Shown here one piece after another: positions 7,163 through 15,456 of a stretch of DNA of 16,560 nucleotides. The DNA lies in the NCBI GenBank assembly GCA_030424825.1, contig JAUHWE010000022.1, positions 1-16,560 of the forward strand, given 5' to 3'. The translations under genes were made by a program, and so were the position numbers. The notes under the pieces are model-generated. The model had not been told where the DNA came from and ran no database searches. It was given only the letters and a program-made list of their open reading frames with translations. Positions within the stretch are counted from its first letter, which is position 1. Every line of letters begins with the position of its first letter. This DNA comes from Verrucomicrobiia bacterium (GTDB lineage Bacteria; Verrucomicrobiota; Verrucomicrobiia; Opitutales; Opitutaceae).

Positions 7163-8007
7163 ATATTGAAATGACAGTAAGGTCCATCAGAAGAATCACT
7201 CTCTTTCTTGGTCTTCTGGCCACTGGCAGTATTTCGTATTCAAATAGCGGTGACTCAATGGCCCTCATCCCAGGAGGCACCTACTCGCCGCTCTACAAGT
7301 CGAAGGTGGAGACCGAACCCGTAAACGTGGATCCGTTTCTCATCGATACGCATCCGGTTACCAACGGGGAATTTCTCGCATTCGTAACCGCAAACCCAAA
7401 TTGGCGGCGGTCTCAGGTAAAGCCCATCTTCGCCGATGAGAGCTACCTGCACCACTGGAGCGATGATCTGGAACTAGGACCCTACGCTGACAAGATCCGC
7501 GACCTCCCGGTGACCAACGTCTCCTGGTTCGCCGCTCGCGCCTATGCTCGCTGGAAAGGTCAACGACTACCCACGGTTTCCGAATGGGAACTGGTCGGAC
7601 TCGCCAGCGAAACTCATCCTGACGGGCGTGAAGAAGCCGGCTACTACAACCGGATTCTCGAATGGTACGGAAGACCCAATCAGCCGATCGAAAAGTGGAA
7701 ACCGGAGACCTTCCGAAACGTCTACGGCGTGTACGGCATCCACGGACTCGTCTGGGAATGGGTTGAAGATTTCAATACCGCATTAGTCACAGGGGAATCC
7801 CGAGGAGACTCCGAACTGGAGAGAAGCCTTTTCTGCGGCAGCGGTTCTGTAAATTCGTCAAACTTCAGGGACTATGCCGCGTTTATGCGTTTCGGCTTCC
7901 GAAGTAGCCTGTCTGCCTCCTACGCCATTCCCAATCTCGGATTTCGCTGCACCAAAGATGCCGACAACTCAAAACGTCAAATCTCCACAGGAGAATCCAA
8001 ACAATGA
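7159..8007 (+). CDS. nirV: NirV-like protein, FGE/SUMF1-fold, periplasmic, without FGE catalytic cysteines
   Basis: The protein has 282 residues from the ATG that overlaps the nnrS stop. A longer in-frame reading from 6964 lies inside nnrS and is rejected. Residues 1-28 form a signal peptide. The rest is a formylglycine-generating-enzyme-fold (SUMF1) domain: ALIPGGTY (35-42), PVTNGEFLAFV (66-76), LPVTNVSWFAARAYARW (116-132), RLPTVSEWE (136-144), GLVWEWVEDF (196-205), FGFRSS (245-250) and NLGFRC (259-264). Aligned by the flanking RS and NLGFRC motifs, the two active-site cysteines of true FGE correspond to Ala240 and Phe245, so sulfatase activation is unlikely. NirV proteins of this fold occur beside nirK in denitrifiers such as Rhodobacter. 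A role in NirK maturation is plausible but unproven. Cys226 and Cys264 remain. The downstream gene overlaps by ATGA. Confidence 0.82.
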   Translation: MNIEMTVRSIRRITLFLGLLATGSISYSNSGDSMALIPGGTYSPLYKSKVETEPVNVDPFLIDTHPVTNGEFLAFVTANPNWRRSQVKPIFADESYLHHWSDDLELGPYADKIRDLPVTNVSWFAARAYARWKGQRLPTVSEWELVGLASETHPDGREEAGYYNRILEWYGRPNQPIEKWKPETFRNVYGVYGIHGLVWEWVEDFNTALVTGESRGDSELERSLFCGSGSVNSSNFRDYAAFMRFGFRSSLSASYAIPNLGFRCTKDADNSKRQISTGESKQ

Positions 8008-8639
8008 AAACCATAATTCACATCATTTCACTCCTATCCGTCGTCCACTCGATTACCATCGCGAACGAGTCCGAAACCCCACCCTGCTGCGATACGTCAC
8101 CCCACCCGCATGAAGCAGCCGGACTTACTCCTGGACAGCCTTCCGCTCACTCAATCTTCAACGTCGAGTCCCTTTGGGAAAACCAGAACGGTGACCGGCT
8201 TCCTCTCAATCAACTGGGAGGGCGACTCCAGGTGGTCGCGATGGTGTACACAAGTTGCCAATACGCCTGCCCCAGAATATTGGCCGATTTAAAATCCATT
8301 CAGTTCGCACTTGAGGAAACCGCGGCCAGCGATCTTGGATTCTGTCTCGTAACGATCGATCCCGAACGGGATACCGTCGAAGCCTACACGGCCTATGCCA
8401 CAAAAAACGGCCTCGACCGCAACCGTTGGACCTTCCTTCGAGGAGGGCCCGGTGACATCCTCGAGCTCGCAAACCTCTTGGGGGTTCGCTACAAGAAGAT
8501 GCCTGACGGAGAGTTTTCCCACTCAAATATCATTACGCTTCTCAAGCCCAATGGCGAGGTCGGATACCAGCTTAACGGCTTGGGAGCCGATCCGGCAGAG
8601 CTGATTACAACTGCCAAACACCTCCTGCATAGGCACTGA
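8004..8639 (+). CDS. SCO1/SenC family copper chaperone
   Basis: The 211-residue protein has an N-terminal signal or anchor (about 1-20) followed by a thioredoxin-fold domain. The copper-binding motif YTSCQYACP gives Cys85 and Cys89 (CxxxC), and the third ligand is His173 in FSHSN, all at family-typical spacing. An extra CC pair (28-29) and several histidines near the N-terminus (34, 36, 49) might add metal contacts. SCO proteins deliver copper to periplasmic or membrane copper enzymes, classically cytochrome oxidase CuA. Here, between nirV and the regulator and facing nirK, NirK is the most likely client. It is translationally coupled to the gene upstream by an ATGA overlap. Confidence 0.92.
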   Translation: MKTIIHIISLLSVVHSITIANESETPPCCDTSPHPHEAAGLTPGQPSAHSIFNVESLWENQNGDRLPLNQLGGRLQVVAMVYTSCQYACPRILADLKSIQFALEETAASDLGFCLVTIDPERDTVEAYTAYATKNGLDRNRWTFLRGGPGDILELANLLGVRYKKMPDGEFSHSNIITLLKPNGEVGYQLNGLGADPAELITTAKHLLHRH

Positions 8640-8726
8640 AGTTCATATTGACGGGACAATTGGAGGTTGCGGAGGAGCCTACAGGTCGACGTAATATGCG
8701 GCCTGTTTCAAGATCCCTCCGCCACC

Positions 8727-9452
8727 ATGTCCCAACCCCGATTCAATTCTCCGCAAACTAACTCACTCAGGGTCGAAGCCATTAAGAGTATCCTCCGCCA
8801 GTCCTCGCTTTTCGCCAAACTCGAAGAATCCGCCCTTGAAACGGTTGTCGATGCTTGCGTCACAAAGCAACTCGCCAAAGGCGAAACGCTTTTCCACGAA
8901 GGCACCGTCTCCCAAGGGTTTTACATCGTGCAAGCCGGAACGATCTGCCTCAACCGATTGAGCCATGAAGGAAAGGAACAAGTAATCAGTGTCTTCAAAC
9001 CCTTCACCTGCTTTGCGGAAGCCACCCTAGGCAGCCTTGAGAACTACCCGGCAAATGCCGTTGCAGTCGAACCGAGCCAAGTAATCCTTGTACGGAAAGA
9101 TCGCTTTCGCTCCATCATTAAATCGAATCCGGATCTTGCCCTCACGATTCTCGCCTCGATGAGCCTTCACCTGAAACACCTCGTTCAAATGATCGACGGG
9201 TTGAAGTTCAAGCATATCGAATCCCGCCTCGCAAATTGGCTCGATAGCAATGCCACCTATTCGAGCGATCAATCGAAAGGCGAAGTCGAGTTGCCCATGA
9301 GCAAAAAGCTGTTGGCCAGTCAACTGGGGGTGACGAGTGAAACCTTGTCACGCGCCTTCGCTCGATTCCGTGATGAAAATATAATTACCGTCAATGGACG
9401 GCACATTTCCATTACCGACGCAAAGGCGCTTTCCACCTATATCAACGAGTAA
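8727..9452 (+). CDS. Crp/Fnr family regulator, DNR-like
   Basis: From ATG 8727 the protein has 241 residues. An open frame continues up to TTG 8667, which would add 20 residues; GGAGG sits immediately before that TTG, too close to serve it, and no good Shine-Dalgarno precedes 8727, so the start is uncertain. The N-terminal half is a cyclic-nucleotide-binding-type beta barrel (FHEGTVSQGFYIVQAG, then the SHEGKEQVISVFKPFTCFAE region), followed by a long dimerisation helix and a winged helix-turn-helix (MSKKLLASQLGVTSETLSRA). The recognition helix carries E-T-L-S-R, the E-x-x-S-R signature of FNR and DNR that reads TTGAT half-sites. The N-terminal cysteine cluster that holds the FNR iron-sulfur centre is absent, so it is more like NO-responsive DNR/NnrR. 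It is the last gene of the nnrS operon and may autoregulate it. Confidence 0.88.
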   Translation: MSQPRFNSPQTNSLRVEAIKSILRQSSLFAKLEESALETVVDACVTKQLAKGETLFHEGTVSQGFYIVQAGTICLNRLSHEGKEQVISVFKPFTCFAEATLGSLENYPANAVAVEPSQVILVRKDRFRSIIKSNPDLALTILASMSLHLKHLVQMIDGLKFKHIESRLANWLDSNATYSSDQSKGEVELPMSKKLLASQLGVTSETLSRAFARFRDENIITVNGRHISITDAKALSTYINE

Positions 9453-9472
9453 TCGCAAGATCTCCAGCTACC

Positions 9473-10888
9473 TCAATGTTCGCTGCGCTTCTGCGTGACG
9501 TCCATCGCGGTCACTTCACCGTAGTCGTTGCCCCAGGTATTCATCACGTAGGTCAAGACGCTAGCGACTTGTGAATCGCCGAGCGCAACCGCGGGCATCA
9601 CCCCATTATAGGTTGTACCGTTCACGGCGATCTCGCCTTGTAGGCCATTGATGACTACACCGATTGCCCGACTCTTGTCTGCGGCAAGGTAATCGGAACC
9701 GGCAAGCGGAGGAAAAGCCCCGGGAATGCCCACTCCTGTAGGCTGATGGCAGGCCAAGCAGTTTTGTGCATAAATGCGTTCACCCATCTCCATACGCTCC
9801 GCTTTCGACAGAGGACCGCTAGAGACCGCGCTTGCGGAATCCCCCGGAATCTGCTGGATGCCTCCCCCTTCAGGCAAGTAGATCCCCTCTTCCTGTTTTC
9901 CTGAATAGACGAGTTTATCCTCCGGACCATCCACCTTTAGCATTCCAATGGCTCCTTTGTTGAAGGCTCGGAATATCGAGTGATCGACAAGAATATAGGT
10001 CCCTGAGGTTTCAAGAGCGAAATCAACAATGGCAGAACCCCCTGCCGGGACCATCGTCGTTTGCACATTGCGATTGATTGCGGAGAGTCCACCCTCGACA
10101 TAAACCGAGTCGAAGATTTCTCCAATGACGTGAAAGCTGGAGACCAAGTTTGGCCCTCCATTGCCTACGTAAAGGCGCACCTTGTCACCTACGCTAGCCG
10201 TGATCGCATTGTCCCCGACCATTGCCCCGACCGATCCATTGAATACAACATAGTCCGGTATCTCCGTAAGGGCTTTTTCCATACTGAAAGGTTGGTTGCC
10301 TTCTTCACCATAAGGGCCTTTCGTGTAAAACTCGCTTTGCATCACGTAGAACTCTTTATCTACCGGAGGCAACCCCTCCTCCGGCTCGACCAAAATGAGG
10401 CCATACATACCGTTTGCGATATGCATGCCCACGGGAGCCGTCGCGCAGTGATAAACATACAGGCCCGGATTTAGGGCGGTGAATGAGAACGTCGACGTTT
10501 TCCCCGGAGCCGTAAACGAAGAGGCCGCTCCACCTCCCGGTCCCGTCACCGCATGCAAATCAATATTGTGCGGCATTTTGCTGGATGGGTGGTTGTTCAA
10601 GTGAAACTCGACGAGGTCCCCTTCCCTAACTCGAATGAAGCTTCCGGGAACGGTGCCTCCAAATGTCCAGAAAGTGTATTCAACGCCATCCGACAAGCGC
10701 CCGTTAAATTCGAGGGTCTCGAGATTGACGACTACCTTCGCCTTGTGACTCCTCACAATGGGAGGTGGAACGTTGGGCGCAGTCGTCAATACCGCTTCTT
10801 CAACGGGTAAACCTTGCCCCAAGCCAAGTGAACGGGATAGGATGATTGAACCGAGCGCAATCGTACGAGTAAAAACGGGTGACTTCAT
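9473..10888 (-). CDS. nirK: Copper-containing nitrite reductase NirK with C-terminal cytochrome c domain
   Basis: The 471-residue periplasmic enzyme reduces nitrite to nitric oxide. A signal peptide covers about 1-26. Two cupredoxin domains follow. Type 1 copper ligands are His107, Cys148, His156 and Met161; type 2 ligands are His112, His147 and His303; catalytic Asp110 and His253 are present. The short Cys-His loop ([17 protein letters not shown]) marks the class II, AniA-like form. After a linker (about 340-365) comes a cytochrome c domain with CLACH (377-381) and probable axial Met431, making it a self-contained electron-entry fusion as in Ralstonia-type NirK. ATG 10888 is chosen over an upstream ATG at 10936 because it begins the signal peptide, has AGGA just upstream, and 10936 would lie upstream of the predicted transcription start. 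It converges on the regulator gene with a 20-bp gap. Confidence 0.96.
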   Translation of the reverse strand: MKSPVFTRTIALGSIILSRSLGLGQGLPVEEAVLTTAPNVPPPIVRSHKAKVVVNLETLEFNGRLSDGVEYTFWTFGGTVPGSFIRVREGDLVEFHLNNHPSSKMPHNIDLHAVTGPGGGAASSFTAPGKTSTFSFTALNPGLYVYHCATAPVGMHIANGMYGLILVEPEEGLPPVDKEFYVMQSEFYTKGPYGEEGNQPFSMEKALTEIPDYVVFNGSVGAMVGDNAITASVGDKVRLYVGNGGPNLVSSFHVIGEIFDSVYVEGGLSAINRNVQTTMVPAGGSAIVDFALETSGTYILVDHSIFRAFNKGAIGMLKVDGPEDKLVYSGKQEEGIYLPEGGGIQQIPGDSASAVSSGPLSKAERMEMGERIYAQNCLACHQPTGVGIPGAFPPLAGSDYLAADKSRAIGVVINGLQGEIAVNGTTYNGVMPAVALGDSQVASVLTYVMNTWGNDYGEVTAMDVTQKRSEH

Positions 10889-10916
10889 AATTCCTGTAGG
10901 TTGAAAAACGATTGCG

Positions 10917-10958
10917 ATGATAGGGCAGCGACGCATTCGTCACCTTGATTTATGTCAA
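10917..10958 (-). promoter_or_regulatory. FNR/DNR-type activated promoter of nirK
   Basis: The box TTGATTTATGTCAA (10945-10958, plus-strand reading) has both TTGAT and GTCAA half-sites intact. On the minus strand a -10 hexamer TATCAT (plus 10917-10922, 5 of 6 to TATAAT) begins 29.5 bp from the box centre, placing the box at about -41.5 from a predicted start near 10910 and leaving a leader of about 22 nt. No -35 hexamer is needed in this class II layout. Confidence 0.78.
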
Positions 10959-11265
10959 GATCCTGACAGTTACTCTCCGATACCTAACGATGGGTCTGAG
11001 CGGAACACCACCTGTGACACGTCACCGATTGATCACCCGCCAACACTTCCCACGGCTCAACCATCGAGATGCAACTCAAGCGTCCTATTTCACCTAAAAT
11101 CGGAGAGAGCCCAGCCATGGCCACACTCGGATCTCCGACCGATTCTCTTGCGGATGTTCCGTGATATCGACGGCTTGAGTCAACCAAGGCATCTTGCGCT
11201 ACCCCCTCCAGCCTTCAGTGCAACATATCGATTGACCCCACGATATTTCACTACACAATCGGCCC
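10959..11265. other. Intergenic stretch upstream of the protease gene, nothing clear
   Basis: This roughly 300-bp divergent region separates nirK from the protease gene. Apart from a possible -35-like TTGACC at 11232-11237 without a good -10 at usable distance, I see no gene, repeat or structured element. Open frames crossing it have no recognisable content. Confidence 0.5.
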
Positions 11266-13458
11266 GTGTTCAACTCGCACATACCCTTGGGTATCCCCAC
11301 CCCTAAAGCCTTTGCCACCCTCGCTGTATGCCTCCATTGTATCATTCCAATGGGACTGGGAGCTGACCGTTTCAAGCCCACCCTAATCGGAGGCAGCGAC
11401 GCACCCCTCAACGCCTATCCATGGATGGCCGCGCTATACCGGAATTCGGACAGGTCCAATACAGGGGTCAATGACAAACAATTTTGCGGGGGCGTACTGA
11501 TCCACCCCTACTGGGTACTGACGGCTGCCCACTGCGTGGATTGGATTGACGACTCTTCCGGCTTCATCGTCGCTTTCGGAAATGGCGATCTGGAAAACGG
11601 GATCACGCACCGCAAGTTTGCAACACTAATAATGATCCATCCCGAATATCTCCCCGTCCACAACTTTGGTCATGATTTCGCCCTGATTCGCCTCGATTCC
11701 CCAATACGGGACATCAACCCAATACCCATCAACTCCGATCCGCTCCTGCACGACGCCCTTGATGAGGCCCGCATAATCGGTTGGGGGATCACGGAACCCC
11801 TCGATTTCGAGCAATCGGGGGTGGCCCGGCTGCAAGTCGCAGACGTTCCGATTGTCAGTAACGACGTTGCGGATCCGCTAGAGGAGGGTGACGGATACAT
11901 TACGGAAGCGATGATCGCAACCGGCAAAACGAATCCACTCACCACTGCCTATCCGGGAGACAGCGGTGGACCGCTTCTCGCGCCGGGAAATAGTGGAGAA
12001 CCCTGGAAGCTAATGGGAGTCGCAAGTTTTGGGGACGTGTGTGACCCCTTTAATTATCCCTACACTTTCTACAACAACATCGCGTCCGAGCTCGATTGGA
12101 TAAAGTCAGTCGCCGGAAAACTGTCTTTCTCCGAAAATCCTGATTTTGAATACATGAAATCGAGTGACAATGAGGTTCTCGATCTGACTGGATACTCACG
12201 CCCGGAAATCGACGAAAACGGAATCCCCCGAATTCGGTTCCAGATTCCACCGGCATCGGGTTACCATTTAGAACTCAAGACTTCCGACAATCTCCAAAAT
12301 TGGGAATCATCTGATTTCATTCCAACGATCGAGGATTGGACTGTTTCAGAGGATGGCGCGATTGAGCGGATCGCCAAATCCTATAGTCAGGAAGCACCGA
12401 TTTTTGCCCAGGGAACCTATTCCCAAAACGCTTCCGCACCAATAGGCCCCTTTCCCCTCTCACCCTCATCAAGATTGGTTGGGTCACTGAAACGGCACGC
12501 AACAACCGGAGACGAAGTCAATGTATTCAAGCTTTCCTTCCAAAACCCCGGAGACGAAATTAAACTAAGAGCCTGGTCTTCGGACGGGACAGGCCTCATC
12601 CTTGGCCTGTTGGAACGCAGTGAGGGCAAAAGCCGGATCGTTGCTGAGAACGTAAGCGACTACCGGTATTTAAACAGCAGATCGCAAGAAGTTGTGGCCA
12701 CGGCTAAAAGCGGCTGCAGCTATTTCGCCTTCGTTGAAGGGCGGGACTATAACGGTTCCTACGAGCTATCCTATTTAGTCAACCCGAAAGAAGAAACACT
12801 CCAAATCGAGACTCCAGTATCAGGCATCCTTGAATACTCGGATAGTCCCGTTTCCGAATCCGGGCACTACTCAGACACCTACAAAGTCGCGTCTGGCGCG
12901 ATTTCCGTAAGGGTCAATTTCACCCTCTCCTTTCCCGGCGCCGTTCAACTCTACAACACCTACACGTCTCGAATTGTTTCCGAGGTTGCGGTTTACGAAG
13001 CAGGGGCTTCCGAGTTCCTCGCTTATCGCCAGCAAGGCAGGGACGAACTTCTGGCAATACGCATCGTCAACTCCCAACCAGATATTCTTGGAGAATATCA
13101 AATCTCTGCTTCCGTCTTCTCGCATCCGAGCACAATTCAACTGGGACAGACCCAGCATCGAGCCTTTACCAGTACTCCAGACGAGGATGTCATTCTCGAT
13201 TCTATCCGAATCACGGGGAGCCTCCCTGCGTTGAGGACCTATGTAGCACTAAGAGCTTTCGGGGATTTTTCTCCGGCCTTCTTCATTTTAAACGACACCG
13301 ACCAGGACATTGTAGAATCAGGGTATGACTATTGCGATGTCAACGCGGTCAAGTCTTTCATCCCAGAACTGGGCAAAACCTACCGAATAGTCATCGCAGG
13401 CGAGCCTGAATACCTCAACCTAAACTATTCAATTAGCCTTACGAGAACCCAACCCTAG
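11266..13458 (+). CDS. Secreted S1 (trypsin-fold) serine protease with beta-rich C-terminal repeats
   Basis: The 730-residue protein starts at GTG, with a hydrophobic export signal ending near residue 33. The S1 domain (about 40-285) begins LIGGSDAPLNAYPWMAAL and has a full triad: His89 in LTAAHC, Asp137 in GHDFALIRL and Ser233 in PGDSGGPL. Cys74 and Cys90 form the usual disulfide. The position equivalent to chymotrypsin 189, six residues before the serine, is Thr227, not the Asp of trypsin, and the Cys191 equivalent is missing, so trypsin-like Arg/Lys specificity is not expected. Residues about 320-370 contain a YHLELKTSDNLQNWE stretch, a motif seen in secreted Verrucomicrobial proteins. Three beta-rich units follow (about 385-515, 516-620, 621-730) that resemble pre-peptidase C-terminal domains. 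No clear Shine-Dalgarno. Likely extracellular; its substrate is unknown. Confidence 0.88.
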   Translation: MFNSHIPLGIPTPKAFATLAVCLHCIIPMGLGADRFKPTLIGGSDAPLNAYPWMAALYRNSDRSNTGVNDKQFCGGVLIHPYWVLTAAHCVDWIDDSSGFIVAFGNGDLENGITHRKFATLIMIHPEYLPVHNFGHDFALIRLDSPIRDINPIPINSDPLLHDALDEARIIGWGITEPLDFEQSGVARLQVADVPIVSNDVADPLEEGDGYITEAMIATGKTNPLTTAYPGDSGGPLLAPGNSGEPWKLMGVASFGDVCDPFNYPYTFYNNIASELDWIKSVAGKLSFSENPDFEYMKSSDNEVLDLTGYSRPEIDENGIPRIRFQIPPASGYHLELKTSDNLQNWESSDFIPTIEDWTVSEDGAIERIAKSYSQEAPIFAQGTYSQNASAPIGPFPLSPSSRLVGSLKRHATTGDEVNVFKLSFQNPGDEIKLRAWSSDGTGLILGLLERSEGKSRIVAENVSDYRYLNSRSQEVVATAKSGCSYFAFVEGRDYNGSYELSYLVNPKEETLQIETPVSGILEYSDSPVSESGHYSDTYKVASGAISVRVNFTLSFPGAVQLYNTYTSRIVSEVAVYEAGASEFLAYRQQGRDELLAIRIVNSQPDILGEYQISASVFSHPSTIQLGQTQHRAFTSTPDEDVILDSIRITGSLPALRTYVALRAFGDFSPAFFILNDTDQDIVESGYDYCDVNAVKSFIPELGKTYRIVIAGEPEYLNLNYSISLTRTQP

Positions 13459-13504
13459 ACCACCGAGGCACAGGGTCCCAAAAACACGGCTCCTCCGACT
13501 AGAC

Positions 13505-15334
13505 CTATTCGCCTTGCTTCGCCCGCCTTTTCTTGAATGGAGGCTTGCCCCTTCCTTCGGGCTTCGGCTTCTCCTTAATTCCAGAGCGCGCTTCCCTATC
13601 GAATGCCCGGTTTTTGTTTTCCTTGTTCTGACGCGATGAAACATCCAAACGTGAAATGCGCATTTGCTGACCCGACACCCAAGCCTTTTTTAATACCTGC
13701 ACCACTTCACGTGGCATTCCTTCCGGCAAGTCAACCGTACTGTAGTCCTCGTAAAGCTCGATCCTGCCAATGTACTTACTATCGAGTCCCGCCTCATTCG
13801 AAATCGCCCCGACTATATTTCCAGGCTTAACCCCATGGGTATAGCCCACTTCGATACGAAAGCGCTCTGTGCCGGGTTCAGGAGGCATTCGCTTGTATTC
13901 ACTCTTGTCCCGCTTGGGCGGGCGACTCTCGGAATCTCGGCCTCTGTCAGAACGCCGCTCTCGCGGTTCCCGGTCCTCGTTGCGTTCCTGCCTAATTGGC
14001 TTACGCTCGGACAGCAACAACGGTGAATCCCCTTGGGCGATTTTCGCTAGTGCCGCAGCGATCTCCAGTGACGGCACATCGTGTTCCTGTCGGTATTGCT
14101 CAATAATGTCTTTGAAAAAATCCAATCCGTTCTGATCAAGCACTTCCGTTATCGTCGTCTTAAACTTCTCGATACGTTTGTCATTGATGTCTTGCGTTGT
14201 CGGCATCTCCATCAACTCGATCTTCTTATTGGTCGTTCGCTCAATCGATTTCAAGAGCCGCTTTTCACGCGGCGTCACAAACAGGATGGCATCCCCCGCC
14301 CTACCCGCTCGTCCCGTACGCCCAATCCGATGGATGTAAGATTCATTATCGTAGGGGATGTCATAATTGACCACGTGACTCACTCGATCCACGTCCAATC
14401 CACGCGCCGCCACATCAGTGGCAATCAATATGTCCAGCTTCCCGGTCTTGAGCCGATTGATCGTCTTCTCCCGCTTGGCCTGAGGAATGTCTCCACTCAG
14501 CGGCGCCGCCGCGAAACCGCGAGCCTGAAGTCGCTCGGCCAGCTCTGCGGTTGCCAGCTTGGTCCTTACGAAGATAATCATCGCGTCAAACTCCTCACCC
14601 TCGAGGACGCGGGTTAAAGCGTCCAGCTTGTGCAGACCACTCACCATCCAATAGCGTTGGCGAATCGTTTCCGCAGTCGAGGTCGTCGTCTTGATCTTGA
14701 TTTCGACGGGATCATTCAGGTGACGCTGGGCAATCCTCTTTATCGGAGCGGGCACCGTCGCTGAGAACAGCGCCACCTGCCTTCCCGCTGGCGTCCTCTC
14801 CATGATCCAATCGACATCATCAATGAATCCCATCCGGAGCATCTCATCCGCCTCGTCGAGAACAACACAGGACAAAGCCCCCAAATCCAAGGTCTCGCGG
14901 CGCATATGATCCATTACCCGGCCAGGAGTGCCTACGATCACATGCACACCACGGTTAAACTGACGCAACTGGGCACGAAAGTCCGTGCCTCCGTAAACCG
15001 GGACTACATGAAAATCCTTCATCTTGGAGGCGTACTTCTGAAAGGCTTCCGCCACTTGAATCGCCAGTTCCCGCGTCGGAGTCAACACGATCACTTGCGG
15101 CTTTTTCGTAACCGACAGATCGATTTTCGAAAGTAGAGGAAGGGCGAACGCCGCGGTTTTCCCCGTTCCCGTTTGAGCCTGACCAATGACATCCCGCCCT
15201 TCAAGCACATGCGGAATGATGGCCGCTTGGATCGGTGAAGGCGATTCGTAGCCGATATCAGCCAGCCCTTTCATTACCGAATCGGAAAGTCCCAACTCAT
15301 TGAAACCCTGTATGTTGTCTTTGTCTTCGCTCAT
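13505..15334 (-). CDS. deaD: DEAD-box ATP-dependent RNA helicase, DeaD/CsdA type
   Basis: From ATG 15334 the protein has 609 residues. Helicase motifs occur in order: Q motif around Gln36, AQTGTGKT (53-60), PTRELA (86-91), TPGR (136-139), DEAD (160-163), SAT (191-193), ATDVAARGLD (305-314) and HRIGRTGR (335-342). A basic, Arg/Glu-rich linker (about 445-485) leads to a DbpA-type RNA-binding domain (about 491-563), then a Lys/Arg-rich tail of about 45 residues. This is the layout of CsdA, a cytoplasmic helicase in ribosome assembly and mRNA turnover, often cold-induced. The frame stays open to an ATG at 15448, but those 38 residues are not family-like; ATG 15343 is another close choice. No Shine-Dalgarno is evident, and a perfect dyad sits just upstream. 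It converges with the protease gene. Confidence 0.94.
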   Translation of the reverse strand: MSEDKDNIQGFNELGLSDSVMKGLADIGYESPSPIQAAIIPHVLEGRDVIGQAQTGTGKTAAFALPLLSKIDLSVTKKPQVIVLTPTRELAIQVAEAFQKYASKMKDFHVVPVYGGTDFRAQLRQFNRGVHVIVGTPGRVMDHMRRETLDLGALSCVVLDEADEMLRMGFIDDVDWIMERTPAGRQVALFSATVPAPIKRIAQRHLNDPVEIKIKTTTSTAETIRQRYWMVSGLHKLDALTRVLEGEEFDAMIIFVRTKLATAELAERLQARGFAAAPLSGDIPQAKREKTINRLKTGKLDILIATDVAARGLDVDRVSHVVNYDIPYDNESYIHRIGRTGRAGRAGDAILFVTPREKRLLKSIERTTNKKIELMEMPTTQDINDKRIEKFKTTITEVLDQNGLDFFKDIIEQYRQEHDVPSLEIAAALAKIAQGDSPLLLSERKPIRQERNEDREPRERRSDRGRDSESRPPKRDKSEYKRMPPEPGTERFRIEVGYTHGVKPGNIVGAISNEAGLDSKYIGRIELYEDYSTVDLPEGMPREVVQVLKKAWVSGQQMRISRLDVSSRQNKENKNRAFDREARSGIKEKPKPEGRGKPPFKKRRAKQGE

Positions 15335-15341
15335 ATCAAAC

Positions 15342-15354
15342 ATCGTTAAACGAT
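15342..15354. promoter_or_regulatory. Perfect dyad at the deaD start
   Basis: ATCGTT-A-AACGAT is a perfect inverted repeat with one central base, 7-20 nt upstream of the deaD ATG at 15334 and touching the alternative ATG at 15343. It occupies the place of the ribosome-binding site, so it may be an operator or a leader hairpin affecting translation. Function is inference. Confidence 0.3.
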
Positions 15355-15456
15355 TAGCGATCCTCAACCAGGCCCGCAAAAATGGTCGCGCATTAGGGAC
15401 CGCTTCTCTCATGGCAGCAAGAAGAATCGAGAGGGCCCAAAACGGCACCCTTTCCT

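Noticed and set aside
7159-8007. Idea that the FGE-fold protein activates the sulfatase at 15690
   Set aside because: Both positions of the FGE catalytic cysteine pair are occupied by Ala240 and Phe245, and the gene is embedded in the nirK-linked operon.
8648-8726. Separate promoter for the regulator gene
   Set aside because: A TTGACG at 8648 has no -10 at a usable distance and there is no FNR-type box; co-transcription with the sco gene is simpler.
8695-8760. Short leader open frame overlapping the regulator start
   Set aside because: Its 21-codon reading has a poorly spaced ribosome-binding site and no supporting feature.
10061-10474. Plus-strand open frame inside nirK
   Set aside because: It is antisense to a nirK frame with all copper ligands and has no recognisable domain.
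10889-10936. Upstream ATG at 10936 for nirK
   Set aside because: It lies upstream of the predicted transcription start, only 9 bp from the FNR/DNR box, and puts 16 residues before an otherwise complete signal peptide.
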